From Paenibacillus sp. FSL R7-0345 (lineage in GTDB: Bacteria; Bacillota; Bacilli; Paenibacillales; Paenibacillaceae): a stretch of DNA of 64,000 nucleotides. Under the pieces are notes generated by a model, which was given only the letters and a program-made list of their open reading frames with translations, did no database searches and had not been told where the DNA came from. The DNA is taken from the NCBI RefSeq assembly GCF_038595055.1, contig NZ_CP152002.1, positions 4,012,501 to 4,076,500 of the forward strand. The letters are read 5' to 3'. Shown piece after piece: positions 8,142-17,534 of this stretch. Position 1 is the first letter of the stretch, and every line of letters begins with the position of its first letter. The position numbers were made by a program, and so were the translations under genes.

Positions 8142-9230
8142 CTATTTCTGCAGCAGCTTCAGCACACGTCTGATATGCTCCACTGCCTCTATACTCTGAT
8201 TATCCTGCGGGTTAATTATAATTTTATCGGTAATAATGATCAGGCCTTTATCGTAATACACATGCTTTTTCAAAGCATCTGCTACTGCTCTAAGCGGCAC
8301 AAAGGTCCGTCCATTTAAGATTTCGGCATCTGAAATAACGGTCTTCTGATTCATATATATTACTGTCGCTTCCAGCTTTTTGAGATCAACCGCTATATTG
8401 GCACCAAAGTTAGCCGAAATGAACTTCAGCGGCACCATCGTCCGGCCATCCCGGATATAGGGCTTAACCTTGTTATTGTTTTCATCGACCCACGTAAGCT
8501 GGTTTCTCGCCAACACCAGATAATCTCCAACCGTCAGCACAACCCCATCCTTCAAAATCGCATCCGTCAAGGCGTTTATGGCTGTCCATTCTTCTTGATA
8601 CTGACAAGGACTTCCTTCATATAAAGACATATATTCAGTAATAATAGCTACCGCTTCCGGCCGCAGATCTTTGGTCAGCTTGGTATTGTTAAGGACCTGA
8701 TCCGTAATAATCCAGCCGCAGTCCATATTCTGCTGGGAGGCGGCCAGAGCCTGAATCAGGGCGGCTGTCTGGCTGTCCGGTAATGCCTTATGTGCTGCAG
8801 TAATCCAGGTGATATCCGGGTCGAGGTAATGATCCAGCACCTTCAGGTAGCCGATCACAAACAGCTCCTGTGCGCTCAGAGTTGACTTGTCCAGAGAAGC
8901 AGTTGATTTACCATACACCAGCTGCGCATATTCCTCAGCATAATCCCTGTCTGACCAGGTCAGGTCAGAATATAAAGCATTGATCACAGCCGCTTTCACA
9001 TCGAGCGGATTGCCGGGGAGGGCCAGATAGTCCGCTACAGTGCGGTTTAGCCCTGATTTTTCAGCTTCAGCTACAATCTCAACATCCAGATAGGCTTTGT
9101 AAATAGCTGTGGAAGTAACGGGAGAATCCGCATATACAAGGGCTGAACCGCTTCCGGTAAAAAAGACCGAGCACATAAGGGCTGCTGCAATAATCAGCTT
9201 ACATAAACGTGAACTCTTCATTGTATTCAT
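8142..9230 (-). CDS. Secreted copper amine oxidase N-terminal-like (stalk) domain protein
   Basis: A 362-residue exported protein. It begins with an obvious signal peptide (SSRLCKLIIAAALMCSVFFT, cleavage near VYA). The middle, about 35-240, is helical and unrecognised. The C-terminal part (about 245-345) is the stalk domain of copper amine oxidases, with the two typical repeats around DGRTMVPLKFISANFGA and NGRTFVPLRAVADALKK. In Paenibacillus and relatives this domain is a common cell-surface module and does not imply oxidase activity; no catalytic domain is present. GGAGG site nine bases before the ATG. Monocistronic. Confidence 0.85.
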   Translation of the reverse strand: MNTMKSSRLCKLIIAAALMCSVFFTGSGSALVYADSPVTSTAIYKAYLDVEIVAEAEKSGLNRTVADYLALPGNPLDVKAAVINALYSDLTWSDRDYAEEYAQLVYGKSTASLDKSTLSAQELFVIGYLKVLDHYLDPDITWITAAHKALPDSQTAALIQALAASQQNMDCGWIITDQVLNNTKLTKDLRPEAVAIITEYMSLYEGSPCQYQEEWTAINALTDAILKDGVVLTVGDYLVLARNQLTWVDENNNKVKPYIRDGRTMVPLKFISANFGANIAVDLKKLEATVIYMNQKTVISDAEILNGRTFVPLRAVADALKKHVYYDKGLIIITDKIIINPQDNQSIEAVEHIRRVLKLLQK

Positions 9231-9389
9231 TGTCGTGCCTCCTTCATGTTATGTGACAGAATTTCTGGCGCTGGCCTCCCGAGGCATAAAGCTGCATTCT
9301 GCCGGCTAAGCATTGCCTGTATCACAAAGGCTGTGCTATATTTAGCCGATGAACACCAGGTTGTAAAATTATCCAAAGGAGTACCGCGC

Positions 9390-10013
9390 ATGAACGATGA
9401 ATTACTGACTACGTTTGATGAACACGGAAAGATTACCGGCTCTGCTCCCCGCAGTGTTGTACACCGTCTGGGACTGTGGCATGAAACCTTTCACTGCTGG
9501 CTGGTCAGCCGTGAGCCGGATGCCGGCTTGTCCATCTGGCTCCAGCTGCGCAGCACGCAGAAACGGGATTACGCCGGACTGCTGGATATTACGGCAGCCG
9601 GTCATCTGCTCTCCCACGAAACCACGGAGGATGGCCTGCGTGAGCTTGAGGAGGAGCTGGGAATCACTGTGCCTTTTGCTGCGCTGCATCCGCTTGGTAT
9701 TATTCCTTATACAATGGATACTGAAGGCTTCCTGGACCGCGAACGGGCTAATGTCTTTCTGCATGAAACGGCCTTACCGCTCAAAGCCTTTAATCTGCAG
9801 CCTGAGGAGGTAGCCGGCCTCGTGACCGCCAGCTTCGCTGATTTCCGCGGCCTGTGGGAAGGCAAGCTACCTGCCATCCGGATCCGCGGCTTCCGTGTAG
9901 AAGGAGACCGCCGCAGCGCTATTGATGAGGAAGTTGGGACCGGCAGCTTTGTTCCACATGAGCAGACCTATTATAGGAAGATTATTGCAGGCATTGCGGA
10001 TGCATTTACTTAA
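9390..10013 (+). CDS. NUDIX hydrolase
   Basis: A 207-residue cytoplasmic NUDIX protein of the isopentenyl-diphosphate isomerase-like subgroup. The start is the ATG after AAAGGAG, giving MNDELLTTFDEHGK. The opening ...FDEHGKITGSAPRSVVHRLGLWHETFHCW is typical of this subgroup. The NUDIX box is seen around GHLLSHETTEDGLRELEEEL, with the REL.EEL.I core that binds the metal. It may hydrolyse a nucleoside diphosphate derivative. Followed 36 bases later by an MFS transporter on the same strand, possibly co-transcribed. Substrate unknown. Confidence 0.85.
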   Translation: MNDELLTTFDEHGKITGSAPRSVVHRLGLWHETFHCWLVSREPDAGLSIWLQLRSTQKRDYAGLLDITAAGHLLSHETTEDGLRELEEELGITVPFAALHPLGIIPYTMDTEGFLDRERANVFLHETALPLKAFNLQPEEVAGLVTASFADFRGLWEGKLPAIRIRGFRVEGDRRSAIDEEVGTGSFVPHEQTYYRKIIAGIADAFT

Positions 10014-10049
10014 TTATACCAAACTACAACCTAGATTATGGAGATTGTC

Positions 10050-11324
10050 ATGAATAAAACCCGCCTCAGCAAATCCTTTTACTACTTATGGGGTACGCAA
10101 TCTGCGGCTAACGCTGCAGATGTCCTCTACATAATGGCATTAACCGTACTGGTGCTGGATCACACCGGCAGCCTGATTTCGGCTACACTGGTTCCTCTCT
10201 TCCGTTCACTCTCTCAGATGCTCAGCGGACTGCTTGCGCCGCTGTTGATTGAGCGGTTCAGGCTGTCCAGCTTGCTCCTGCTGTCACAGTCCGGCCAATT
10301 CCTGCTCTTTGCCGCAATGGCAGTCTACCTTGGTATGCAGGGCAGCAGCGCTTCGCTACCCATTGTGTTCGTGCTGATCTTTGCCATGTCCTTTCTGGAT
10401 GGCTGGACTGTGCCGGCACGTAATGCCCTCGTACCGCGGCTGACAGCCTCCAGAGAAGGACTGCTCCGGGCCAACGGCCTGATGTCGGTGAGTGACCAGA
10501 TTGTGCAGTTCGCCGGCTGGGGGCTGAGCGGCCTGATCATCGTCTGGATCGGTACTACCTATACCCTGCTGCTAACGGCGGTCATCTACGCTCTCGCCGC
10601 CCTGCTGACTTTACAGGTCAAAGAACCTCTGACGGCTAAGCCTGCGGACGCTGGTTCTGCTGAACAGGCGGAAACAGATCCCCCCCTTCCCTCCACATGG
10701 GCTGTACTGTCTGAAGGCTGGAAAATCATCTGGCACACGCCAAGTCTGAGGGCGCTTACCGCTATTGATGCGATTGATATGCTCGGGGGTTCCGTCTGGG
10801 TTGGTGCGTTTACCCTGATTTTTGTACAGCAGGCTCTGGGACAGGGCGAGGAATGGTGGGGATTTATTAACGCTACCTATTTCGCCGGTACGATCGGCGG
10901 AGGATTCCTGGTCATCTCGGCGGTGCGCAGAATCGGCAGCAGCCTGCTGCGTTACATGCTGATCGGCATGGCCGGCTATGGTCTGCTTACCTTTCTGTAT
11001 GCGGTCAATACCAATCTCATTCTTGCGCTTGCGCTCGTCCTCCTGATGGGGCCTTTTGCCGAGATGAGCATTGTAACCCGCCGCACACTTGTCCAGCATA
11101 GCGTGGACAGCACACAGCTGCCCAAGGTATTGTCCGCCCAGGCGACAGTGCTGCATCTGTTCTTCTGCATCTCGCTGCTCGGGATGGCCTGGGCGGCTGA
11201 GACGTTCGGCATCGTCAAGCTGTATATTTTTGCCGCCGGCCTGACCTGTCTGGCTGTTGGAGTTGGGATGGCGTTTGCAAAATCGCTGCGGAAAGTGGAA
11301 GAGCGCGAGTTTCACGGACATTGA
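10050..11324 (+). CDS. MFS transporter (drug/metabolite exporter type)
   Basis: A 424-residue inner-membrane protein with about 12 hydrophobic segments and a soluble loop near the middle (about 192-215), the layout of the MFS_3 enterobactin-exporter-like group. The ATG at 10050 is preferred to the one at 10038 because TGGAG lies five bases before it. Segments such as LDGWTVPARNALVPRL (loop between helices 4 and 5) and MGPFAEMSIVTRRTLVQ fit the family. Substrate cannot be told. The gene ends at a strong terminator and may share a transcript with the NUDIX gene upstream. Confidence 0.85.
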   Translation: MNKTRLSKSFYYLWGTQSAANAADVLYIMALTVLVLDHTGSLISATLVPLFRSLSQMLSGLLAPLLIERFRLSSLLLLSQSGQFLLFAAMAVYLGMQGSSASLPIVFVLIFAMSFLDGWTVPARNALVPRLTASREGLLRANGLMSVSDQIVQFAGWGLSGLIIVWIGTTYTLLLTAVIYALAALLTLQVKEPLTAKPADAGSAEQAETDPPLPSTWAVLSEGWKIIWHTPSLRALTAIDAIDMLGGSVWVGAFTLIFVQQALGQGEEWWGFINATYFAGTIGGGFLVISAVRRIGSSLLRYMLIGMAGYGLLTFLYAVNTNLILALALVLLMGPFAEMSIVTRRTLVQHSVDSTQLPKVLSAQATVLHLFFCISLLGMAWAAETFGIVKLYIFAAGLTCLAVGVGMAFAKSLRKVEEREFHGH

Positions 11325-11328
11325 AAAG

Positions 11329-11359
11329 GGCCATCCTTGAGGGATGGCCTTCTCTTTTT
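11329..11359 (+). terminator. Terminator of the MFS gene
   Basis: Perfect stem GGCCATCC / GGATGGCC with a short loop, followed by TTCTCTTTTT, five bases after the MFS stop codon. Confidence 0.85.
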
Positions 11360-11405
11360 ATCACAAGAAGGAAAAGTACACTCTTTATTCTCCTTTCGTC
11401 CTTAC

Positions 11406-11783
11406 TTAGATCAACGCGTCAAAATGTCCCTCCGAATCCACTGTAGCCGTCCGGGGATCGGTCATACCGATACCTCTGAGGCCTCCCTTCCATTCCGTGC
11501 GCGGGGACGGTGCCTGATTTACAGGAAAAGCAGATACAACATCAACAGAAGCAGTACTGCCGACCTTTTGCGCGAGCTGTACCTCTAATAACCGGATTTG
11601 CCGCTGCAGCTGTTCCTTACGGAAGGAATTCTGTTCGCCGCCCTGCGTAGCGTTCACCTTCTCCAGCTCCATCATCAGCCGGTCCCGCTGCTTTTCCAAC
11701 GAACTGACATCGCTCTGTGTGCCGCCGTAGGCTGCAATCGTCTGCACCCGGCTCACGCCTGATATCATCTGTGCTGCCATCAT
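11406..11783 (-). CDS. FlxA-like family protein
   Basis: A 125-residue protein. It opens with MMAAQMISGVSRVQTIAA, has a central coiled coil (about 28-75, heptads such as LEKQRDRLMMELEKV and LQRQIRLLEVQLAQK) and an unstructured C-terminus. This matches the FlxA-like family, small coiled-coil proteins reported as flagellar-regulon members in enterobacteria; no flagellar gene is near here. GGGGGA site before tandem ATGs. No signal peptide. Confidence 0.6.
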   Translation of the reverse strand: MMAAQMISGVSRVQTIAAYGGTQSDVSSLEKQRDRLMMELEKVNATQGGEQNSFRKEQLQRQIRLLEVQLAQKVGSTASVDVVSAFPVNQAPSPRTEWKGGLRGIGMTDPRTATVDSEGHFDALI

Positions 11784-12053
11784 CGATCCCCCGCTTCCTT
11801 GGCTTTCACCTATTTATTCTTATTACCCGGCTGGCACCCTCATGACAACAAAGGATACATTAGCGTATATTACGCATTTGAAGTGGCCCCTTTTTACGAC
11901 ATTGCATTATACTCCTGTGACTGCCAGAAATAGAACTGCTGTCCGGAAAAATTACTGAAGAACAGTTCAGAACACGGATTATATCCGAGCCAAATAATAT
12001 ATCGATTAAGGGAATCAGTTTGAAAATCAAGCTTCTTAACTCTCCTTAAAATT

Positions 12054-12929
12054 TCAGGTTATGTGCTTTTTTTGCAAAAAGCGAACGGTTAATTCGTTCA
12101 CAACATCGGCGTGCTCCATTGTCAGGGAATGGCTTGCCCCGGCAATCACATGAGCCTCAAGATCAGGTATCAGCTTTTTGGCATTTGCCATTGCCTTTCC
12201 GGCCGGGTATATTACCTCTTTATCACCTATCAAGAGCAGAGTGGAAATATGATAATTACGAAATTCCTGTTGTTCAAAAACAGAGGGCATTAGCTGAAGA
12301 AGCGGCTTTGCATGGCTGTAACCTGAAATGACCTGTGCCCGGAATACAGGATGCAACGGCTCTCCCTTGCCAGAAAACCATAAAAATGCCTGATCAATCC
12401 GCTTTTCGGTGTGAAACAATAATGCAGGATAAATTTTCGCAAAAAATGTCAAGCTCATTTTATGAAACGTTCCGGCAGGGGCATAGAGCAGCAGCTTTGA
12501 GACACGTTCCGGGTGAGCCAGTGCAAAATTCAGGGATAGAAATCCGCCCATCGAATGACCCGCCAAGTCTGCCTTGCTGCATTGCAGAGCGTTCAAAACC
12601 TCAAGCAGCCACTGGTTGGCAGCCTCCCTGTTTTTTATGGCAACAACAGGTTTGCTTTTACCAAAATCGCCCATAACATCAACAGCATATACGTATCTTT
12701 CCTGGATCAGATGCTTGATATTTGGAAACCACATCGTACTACTCATCGTCATTCCATGCAGAAGAATCAGCGGCTCCTTACTTGAATCACCAAAACAAGT
12801 CACATATGTATCTCCGAAGGTCGTCCCGATGTAGCGTGACATCCCGTTCAACTCGAAGCATTCTAAACTTTTATCATAGCAATGGTAGTATTCTTCTTCG
12901 GCCGCAACGCTTTTAAAAATTGATCCCAT
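12054..12929 (-). CDS. Alpha/beta hydrolase
   Basis: A 291-residue alpha/beta-hydrolase-fold protein with the oxyanion segment LILLHGMTMSSTMW (about residues 53-66), the nucleophile elbow GHSMGG (Ser in LAGHSMGGFLSLNFALAHP), and a late catalytic His in GASHSLTMEHAD. A catalytic Asp is likely in LLIGDKEVIYP. Predicted cytoplasmic esterase or lipase-like enzyme of unknown substrate. AGGTGG site before the ATG. The NUDIX gene follows upstream by 20 bases on the same strand, so the two are probably co-transcribed. Confidence 0.85.
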   Translation of the reverse strand: MGSIFKSVAAEEEYYHCYDKSLECFELNGMSRYIGTTFGDTYVTCFGDSSKEPLILLHGMTMSSTMWFPNIKHLIQERYVYAVDVMGDFGKSKPVVAIKNREAANQWLLEVLNALQCSKADLAGHSMGGFLSLNFALAHPERVSKLLLYAPAGTFHKMSLTFFAKIYPALLFHTEKRIDQAFLWFSGKGEPLHPVFRAQVISGYSHAKPLLQLMPSVFEQQEFRNYHISTLLLIGDKEVIYPAGKAMANAKKLIPDLEAHVIAGASHSLTMEHADVVNELTVRFLQKKHIT

Positions 12930-12949
12930 TGTCCACCTGCTCTTCCGAA

Positions 12950-13432
12950 CTAAATTTTTCTGCTTAATTTCAGTTCAAAATCCGGTTTAGTCACGTAATC
13001 CATATACTCCGTTTTCCCGTCAAAATCCAAATAGGCCTGATACCGTGCGCGGATAGCCGGGGCTGTAATCCAATCAAGCACCTCATCCTTCGCGACCCAG
13101 CGGCAGTCTGATGTCTCGTCTGATGTACGCAGCTGTCCGCCAACAGGCTGACAGATAAAGTCCAGCATCACCTTCGTCGGTACAGTAGTCACGCCGTCAT
13201 ACCATTTATGAACGCCGGTGTTAGAGACAACTCCATATAGCTGTGAGACGTTTACGTCGATTCCACTTTCTTCATTGATTTCCCTGATCAAAGCATCGAC
13301 AAGGTTCTCACCGATTTCAACCTGTCCCCCCGGGCACACCCAGCCCCCATGATAAGTTTTCACCAAAAGGATCTGTCCCTGTTCATTCTCCACAATGCCG
13401 CTAACAGCGACGATATGCGTTGGCCAAACCAT
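12950..13432 (-). CDS. NUDIX hydrolase
   Basis: A 160-residue NUDIX protein with a complete box: GGQVEIGENLVDALIREINE followed by ESGIDV, matching GX5EX7REUXEEXGU. The N-terminus MVWPTHIVAVSGIVENEQGQ and the segment VKTYHGGWVCPGGQ are typical of small MutT/ADP-ribose-pyrophosphatase-like members. Likely removes a nucleoside diphosphate derivative; substrate unknown. GGAGGG site eight bases upstream. First gene of a two-gene set with the alpha/beta hydrolase. Confidence 0.88.
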   Translation of the reverse strand: MVWPTHIVAVSGIVENEQGQILLVKTYHGGWVCPGGQVEIGENLVDALIREINEESGIDVNVSQLYGVVSNTGVHKWYDGVTTVPTKVMLDFICQPVGGQLRTSDETSDCRWVAKDEVLDWITAPAIRARYQAYLDFDGKTEYMDYVTKPDFELKLSRKI

Positions 13433-13571
13433 ATAAATCCCTCCAATCTATTTACTTTTTATAGAAATTAATGGTATATGCATCATATTCGTGACCTTCT
13501 CTAAAAAACCTTTTGACTAAGCATTTTCTTTTACTATACAGGCCTATAACTGTGATTTTCTCGTTGCAGAC

Positions 13572-13619
13572 AAAAGGACCATCCCCCTCATCCAAGATGT
13601 GGAATATGGTCCTTCTGTC
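13572..13619 (-). terminator. Terminator of the Mn catalase gene, copy A of a repeated hairpin
   Basis: On the minus strand AAGGACCAT ... ATGGTCCTTTT forms a 9-bp stem, downstream of the catalase stop. The whole segment is similar to 15763-15810 (same arms and similar loop, CATCC.AAGATG), so this is one of two related terminator copies. Confidence 0.65.
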
Positions 13620-13651
13620 TGCGTATTGTTTTCCTGCGATAAAAATACCTT

Positions 13652-14506
13652 TTACAGGCTCTCTATTCCTTTATTAACAATGTACGGACCGGAGCCCAAT
13701 GTAGAATGCTGATGGTCTGCCGGCTGCGCCAGAATTGGCGCACCGCCCTGAGGTTCCGGCTTAGCGACATATTCGAAATCGCCGGTTCCATCCGGCAGCG
13801 GACCGCTGGCCCAGCGGCCTTGACTACTCTCTTCACCTTCGGAGAGATTCAGGAACTGGCGCGTTGCCGGCTCCACTGTGAGCTCACGCGGGAAGGATGC
13901 CGGAGCGATAATACCTTCCATTTCCTCAATTTCGGCGATGGCTGCTTTCCACTGGTTCTGGTGCAAAATATCGCGGGAGATCATAAACGAGAGCATATCA
14001 CGGATACCAGGGTCAGTGGTCTGCTCATACAGCCGCACGACCTGCACCAGCCCCTGGGACTCTGCATTAAGATTGGCTCTGAAGTCAGCCAGCAAATTGC
14101 CGCTGGAGATAATATATTTACTGTTCCATGGATAACCGTTACTGTCGGTCGGAGCTGCACCCATGCCGGATACGATCAAATGCTGCGGGTTGGTTCCGCC
14201 AAGCACGGCTGCAATCAGCGGGTCTTGAGCAGCAGCGTCCAGCTCGGCAGCCGGAGCGCCGTCCAGAAGCTGGGCGATCATCGTACACAGCATCTCGACA
14301 TGGCCGATTTCCTCAGTTCCGATGTCCAGAAGCATATCACGGTATTTCTGTTCGGCCCGGCAGTTGAAGCCCTGAAACAGATATTGCATCATAACTGACA
14401 TTTCACCGTATTGCCCGCCCAGCACCTCCTGGAGTTTACGGGCGTACACGGGGTCTGGTCTCTCAGGTTTTGCCCGGTACTGGAGTTCCTTGATGTGATA
14501 AAACAT
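13652..14506 (-). CDS. Manganese catalase family protein
   Basis: A 284-residue di-manganese catalase (CotJC/YjqC-like) that disproportionates hydrogen peroxide. Start chosen at MFYHIKELQY, nine bases after AAGGAGG. An upstream in-frame ATG would add 20 non-family residues. Metal-binding Glu/His residues of the four-helix bundle are visible in GGQYGEMSVMMQYL, GTEEIGHVEM and SRDILHQNQW. The C-terminal tail is long and polar (about 205-284), as usual in this family. Related proteins occur in the cytoplasm and in Bacillus spore coats; location here is uncertain. Confidence 0.9.
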   Translation of the reverse strand: MFYHIKELQYRAKPERPDPVYARKLQEVLGGQYGEMSVMMQYLFQGFNCRAEQKYRDMLLDIGTEEIGHVEMLCTMIAQLLDGAPAAELDAAAQDPLIAAVLGGTNPQHLIVSGMGAAPTDSNGYPWNSKYIISSGNLLADFRANLNAESQGLVQVVRLYEQTTDPGIRDMLSFMISRDILHQNQWKAAIAEIEEMEGIIAPASFPRELTVEPATRQFLNLSEGEESSQGRWASGPLPDGTGDFEYVAKPEPQGGAPILAQPADHQHSTLGSGPYIVNKGIESL

Positions 14507-14587
14507 AGTATGCATCCTCCTTGTCCATGTGTGGTGTCTGATTTTCCCTAAATCAATTACCCGCACTACAGGAATTTAATCGGATGC

Positions 14588-15598
14588 CTATCCACCCCAA
14601 ATATTTACAACCGGAATTTCATTTTCTATCCTCCATTTACTTTCTGCAATCCAGTCCTTTAACCACTGGTTGTCTGAACTGCTGAAGGTTTCATCTCCAT
14701 CCCAATTTCTAAAGGAGCCGATGTATACAATCAGTTCCCTTAATCGTAAAAATAGCGGAATTTGTTTAAGCCAGCACTCATCTAAAGAATGCTCAAGGGT
14801 ATAACCTTGCATAAAGTGATTCATGAACCGTTGTGCCTGCTCTTCTCTATACCCCTTACCGTCTTCACCTCCAAAAACATATACGAGATAATACAGCTGA
14901 ATCGCTATATCCTCAACAAACCAGCTGTACTGGGCTTCATCAAAATCAAAGAGAGTAATTCGCCGTTGCTCATCTACCCTATAATTTCCAATATTAATAT
15001 CGCCGTGAATAAGTCCATATGAGTTTTTATCTTTTTTCAGGGACTTAATCGTGTTTACCAGGCTGTAGCAGCTTTTACGAACGCTGACCTGTGATTCAGG
15101 AAGCAAATCAATATTTTGCAGGAACCAATTCTGGCTCCAGTCATGTCTTTTTACTATCCCATCTTGCGGTATATAGGTTTGGGATAGAGCATGCAGTTTT
15201 CCCGTAAGCCGTCCTAATTGCTCATACAAGTTATTATCCTGAAGACATTCCGGATATCCGACTTTTCTCCCCTGAGCTTTTTCAAACAATACACAAGTGT
15301 AATATCCATCGGGCAATTGAATCACTTCTGTAAATTGATCGTTCTTCGAGAGTATGGGCTCAGAAACGGAAATACCTTCATTCGCAAGAAAACGTATCCA
15401 ATCCAGCTCACTCTGAACCAGGCTTACCGTGCGATTACAACTTGGGGTTAATCTCAAAATATAGCTTTCTCCACCCTGCTGATATTCATAGACAATATTC
15501 TGGCTTCCACCGAGATAAGAAGTTTGGATACTGCTTGTATTAAACAGCCTTACTGCATTTTTAAGAATTTCGTTGTTAAAAGAACCCGTTCTGTTCAT
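14588..15598 (-). CDS. APH-family phosphotransferase
   Basis: A 336-residue aminoglycoside-phosphotransferase/choline-kinase-fold protein. The catalytic loop is LIHGDINIGNYR (HGD, the family's Brenner motif) and the metal-binding motif is ITLFDFDEAQYSW (DFD). The N-lobe lysine/beta region is around GESYILRLTP. Such proteins phosphorylate small hydroxylated molecules or antibiotics, but most chromosomal Firmicute members have unknown substrates, and no resistance function is implied. GGAGGT site before the ATG. Confidence 0.85.
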   Translation of the reverse strand: MNRTGSFNNEILKNAVRLFNTSSIQTSYLGGSQNIVYEYQQGGESYILRLTPSCNRTVSLVQSELDWIRFLANEGISVSEPILSKNDQFTEVIQLPDGYYTCVLFEKAQGRKVGYPECLQDNNLYEQLGRLTGKLHALSQTYIPQDGIVKRHDWSQNWFLQNIDLLPESQVSVRKSCYSLVNTIKSLKKDKNSYGLIHGDINIGNYRVDEQRRITLFDFDEAQYSWFVEDIAIQLYYLVYVFGGEDGKGYREEQAQRFMNHFMQGYTLEHSLDECWLKQIPLFLRLRELIVYIGSFRNWDGDETFSSSDNQWLKDWIAESKWRIENEIPVVNIWGG

Positions 15599-15762
15599 TT
15601 ACCTGACCTCCACTGCGAATGGCATCTTCTGCTTCATCTTATGACACAATAAAAAGTATATACTTATATGGTGTAATATCCCAATAAAATGATTGTTGTA
15701 CTATAAATTATAAAGGATATTTATCTAGGGGGAGTCCGTATAGCCTTGCGGATTATAATAAT

Positions 15763-15810
15763 AGAAGGACCATTCTCCCATCCGAAGATGCAGAGCCGGT
15801 CCTTCTGTCC
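15763..15810 (-). terminator. Terminator of the small membrane protein gene, copy B of a repeated hairpin
   Basis: On the minus strand AGAAGGACC ... GGTCCTTCT closes a stem 13 bases after the stop of the gene at 15823. The sequence is related to the hairpin at 13572-13619. Confidence 0.6.
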
Positions 15811-15822
15811 GTTCGCTTTTTA

Positions 15823-16092
15823 TTAGTCGAAGAGTGAAGTGAAACCCAGCAGGGCAAGCAGAAGCACACCGATGCCCAGGAGAATCCCTCCTATAAGCGA
15901 ATACTTGACCTCCTGCTGAAAGGTTGCAGTGCCAGGCCCTCCGGGTGCAGGCGGCCCAGGCTTCGCAACCACGCCTTCCTGACCTGTACGCCGGCCGGTA
16001 CGCCGCCGCTTGTAACCAATGATCAGCAGCACGGCGCCGAGCAGACAAAAGAAGCTACCGGGATAAACGAATGCCATCCACAGATCGTCCAT
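15823..16092 (-). CDS. Small two-helix membrane protein
   Basis: An 89-residue protein with a strong AAGGAGGT site. It has one hydrophobic helix at about 8-26 (YPGSFFCLLGAVLLIIGY), a basic Arg-rich stretch (KRRRTGRRTG), a Pro/Gly-rich loop, and a second helix at about 64-84 (LIGGILLGIGVLLLALLGF). By the positive-inside rule the central loop is cytoplasmic. No recognised family; function unknown. Confidence 0.7.
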   Translation of the reverse strand: MDDLWMAFVYPGSFFCLLGAVLLIIGYKRRRTGRRTGQEGVVAKPGPPAPGGPGTATFQQEVKYSLIGGILLGIGVLLLALLGFTSLFD

Positions 16093-16254
16093 GATCTACC
16101 TCCTTGTTTAGCTGTCTTTCTTTATACTAAACAATGTTGCGATGAGCCAAACAAAAAAGGAGAATGGAGGGCGGGCTTCAAACCATCCGCGGACTTAAAA
16201 CCACCCTAAGCAGAAGGCCCTTTCGTTTTCCATTAATCATAAATAAATACCTCG

Positions 16255-17406
16255 TCAGTCTGCGGTGAATTGTTGTGTCGAACTCAAACCATTCCAAACT
16301 TGTCCGCCGGACAAATAGTATTCTCTTTCTACCGAACCGTCGGTTTTATAGCAGTCGATCACAAAGACCTGTCCTGTTTCTATGAGCATCGGGTAGTTAT
16401 CGTAAGGAAGATAATTCTCTACCAACGGCAGCGTTTTAACATCCTCATAAGCGTTCTCCAGTCTCCAAAACTCCAGGTGGTCATAATCCTTAAACCCGGT
16501 CAAATCCTGTTTGCCAAAATACGAAGCTGCATACTCCTTACCCTTTAAGGTAATGTAATCTACTCTGGACGGTTCGATATCTTTAGTCATCCAGCTTAGG
16601 TCTTCAGAAAAAATGTTCTCCCCATAACGCTCCCGTAATTGATTAGCCATACAAGGAAGCGAGTCTGTACCATAAGCAATTCCATCAAGTACGGTGTGTG
16701 CCGAGCCATAAATGCCCATAATGCTCTCATTGCCCAGTTTATCAACTTCTCGGATAAAGTTTTCGGTCATCTTGTTTTCCCGGTATTCGTTATCATCATT
16801 TTTGTAATAGAGCCGGCCTTGCTGGATCGCTTCTTTAGTTAAGGTGTACTCCTCCGATTCTGTCAGGCCGTTTGCCTCAAGATAAGACAAGAAAAGGCTT
16901 CCGGTAGAATCATACTGATGCCCAACATCTGTGCCGTGGAATATCGTCTCCGGACACTCGCTTTTTATTTGTTTATAAAAATTCTTGGTATCCGGATTGT
17001 AACTAGGTGATCCCTTCCAATCCTCATAGATCTCATCCAAAATATCGTCATTGTCCGACAGCATCCATACATTCAAGTATTCGGCGGTAAAATAAGACAG
17101 CTCGACGAACAAGTGCCTCATGCCCTCGTTATGATAGTATTCAGACCATATATCAAATTCCTTGTCCAAAATCTTGGCTACGCCATGCGCTTCACCATAC
17201 AGATAGATGCTGCCGGATGCCTGGGCTGCAACAATAGTTGCTCTTGCTGGCTGCAGCGGCTTGCTTGGAGTCTTACCTTCGGCGGAATTGCTGCAGCCGG
17301 CAAGACTGCCGGCCGCAAGGACGATGATAAGGAGCAGCAGTAAAGGTTGTAGAAGGATTGTTTTCGCTTTTACTTTTGCTGGGCAGATAGGCTTTTCGTT
17401 ATTCAT
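16255..17406 (-). CDS. Lipoprotein with EreA/ChaN-like domain
   Basis: A 383-residue membrane-anchored lipoprotein. It has a basic N-terminus, a Leu/Ile-rich core, and the lipobox LAGC (Cys about 39). The rest resembles the erythromycin-esterase/ChaN-like superfamily: IYLYGEAHGVAKILD at the first strand, FVELSYFTAEYLN, FHGTDVGHQYD and GIYGSAHTVLDGIA near the end, with His and Glu residues in the positions used by these enzymes. The fold assignment is inference; actual substrate and activity are unknown. Divergent from the AAC(3)-type gene, with about 190 bases of regulatory DNA between them. Confidence 0.7.
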   Translation of the reverse strand: MNNEKPICPAKVKAKTILLQPLLLLLIIVLAAGSLAGCSNSAEGKTPSKPLQPARATIVAAQASGSIYLYGEAHGVAKILDKEFDIWSEYYHNEGMRHLFVELSYFTAEYLNVWMLSDNDDILDEIYEDWKGSPSYNPDTKNFYKQIKSECPETIFHGTDVGHQYDSTGSLFLSYLEANGLTESEEYTLTKEAIQQGRLYYKNDDNEYRENKMTENFIREVDKLGNESIMGIYGSAHTVLDGIAYGTDSLPCMANQLRERYGENIFSEDLSWMTKDIEPSRVDYITLKGKEYAASYFGKQDLTGFKDYDHLEFWRLENAYEDVKTLPLVENYLPYDNYPMLIETGQVFVIDCYKTDGSVEREYYLSGGQVWNGLSSTQQFTAD

Positions 17407-17456
17407 TGGCAGGATTCAACCTTTCCTATAAAATAATCTATTTTATCCGCCAGCAA

Positions 17457-17485
17457 TTGTACCACATATTGGAAATGTGTATAAT
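17457..17485 (+). promoter_or_regulatory. Sigma-A-type promoter of the AAC(3) leader
   Basis: TTGTAC and TATAAT are separated by exactly 17 bases, a near-consensus promoter on the plus strand. The spacer holds a small inverted repeat (CACAT-7-ATGTG) that could be an operator. Confidence 0.65.
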
Positions 17486-17534
17486 GATGAAAGTAATAGA
17501 AATTAAGGGCACTGCTTCGCTAGCATCGCTAGAG

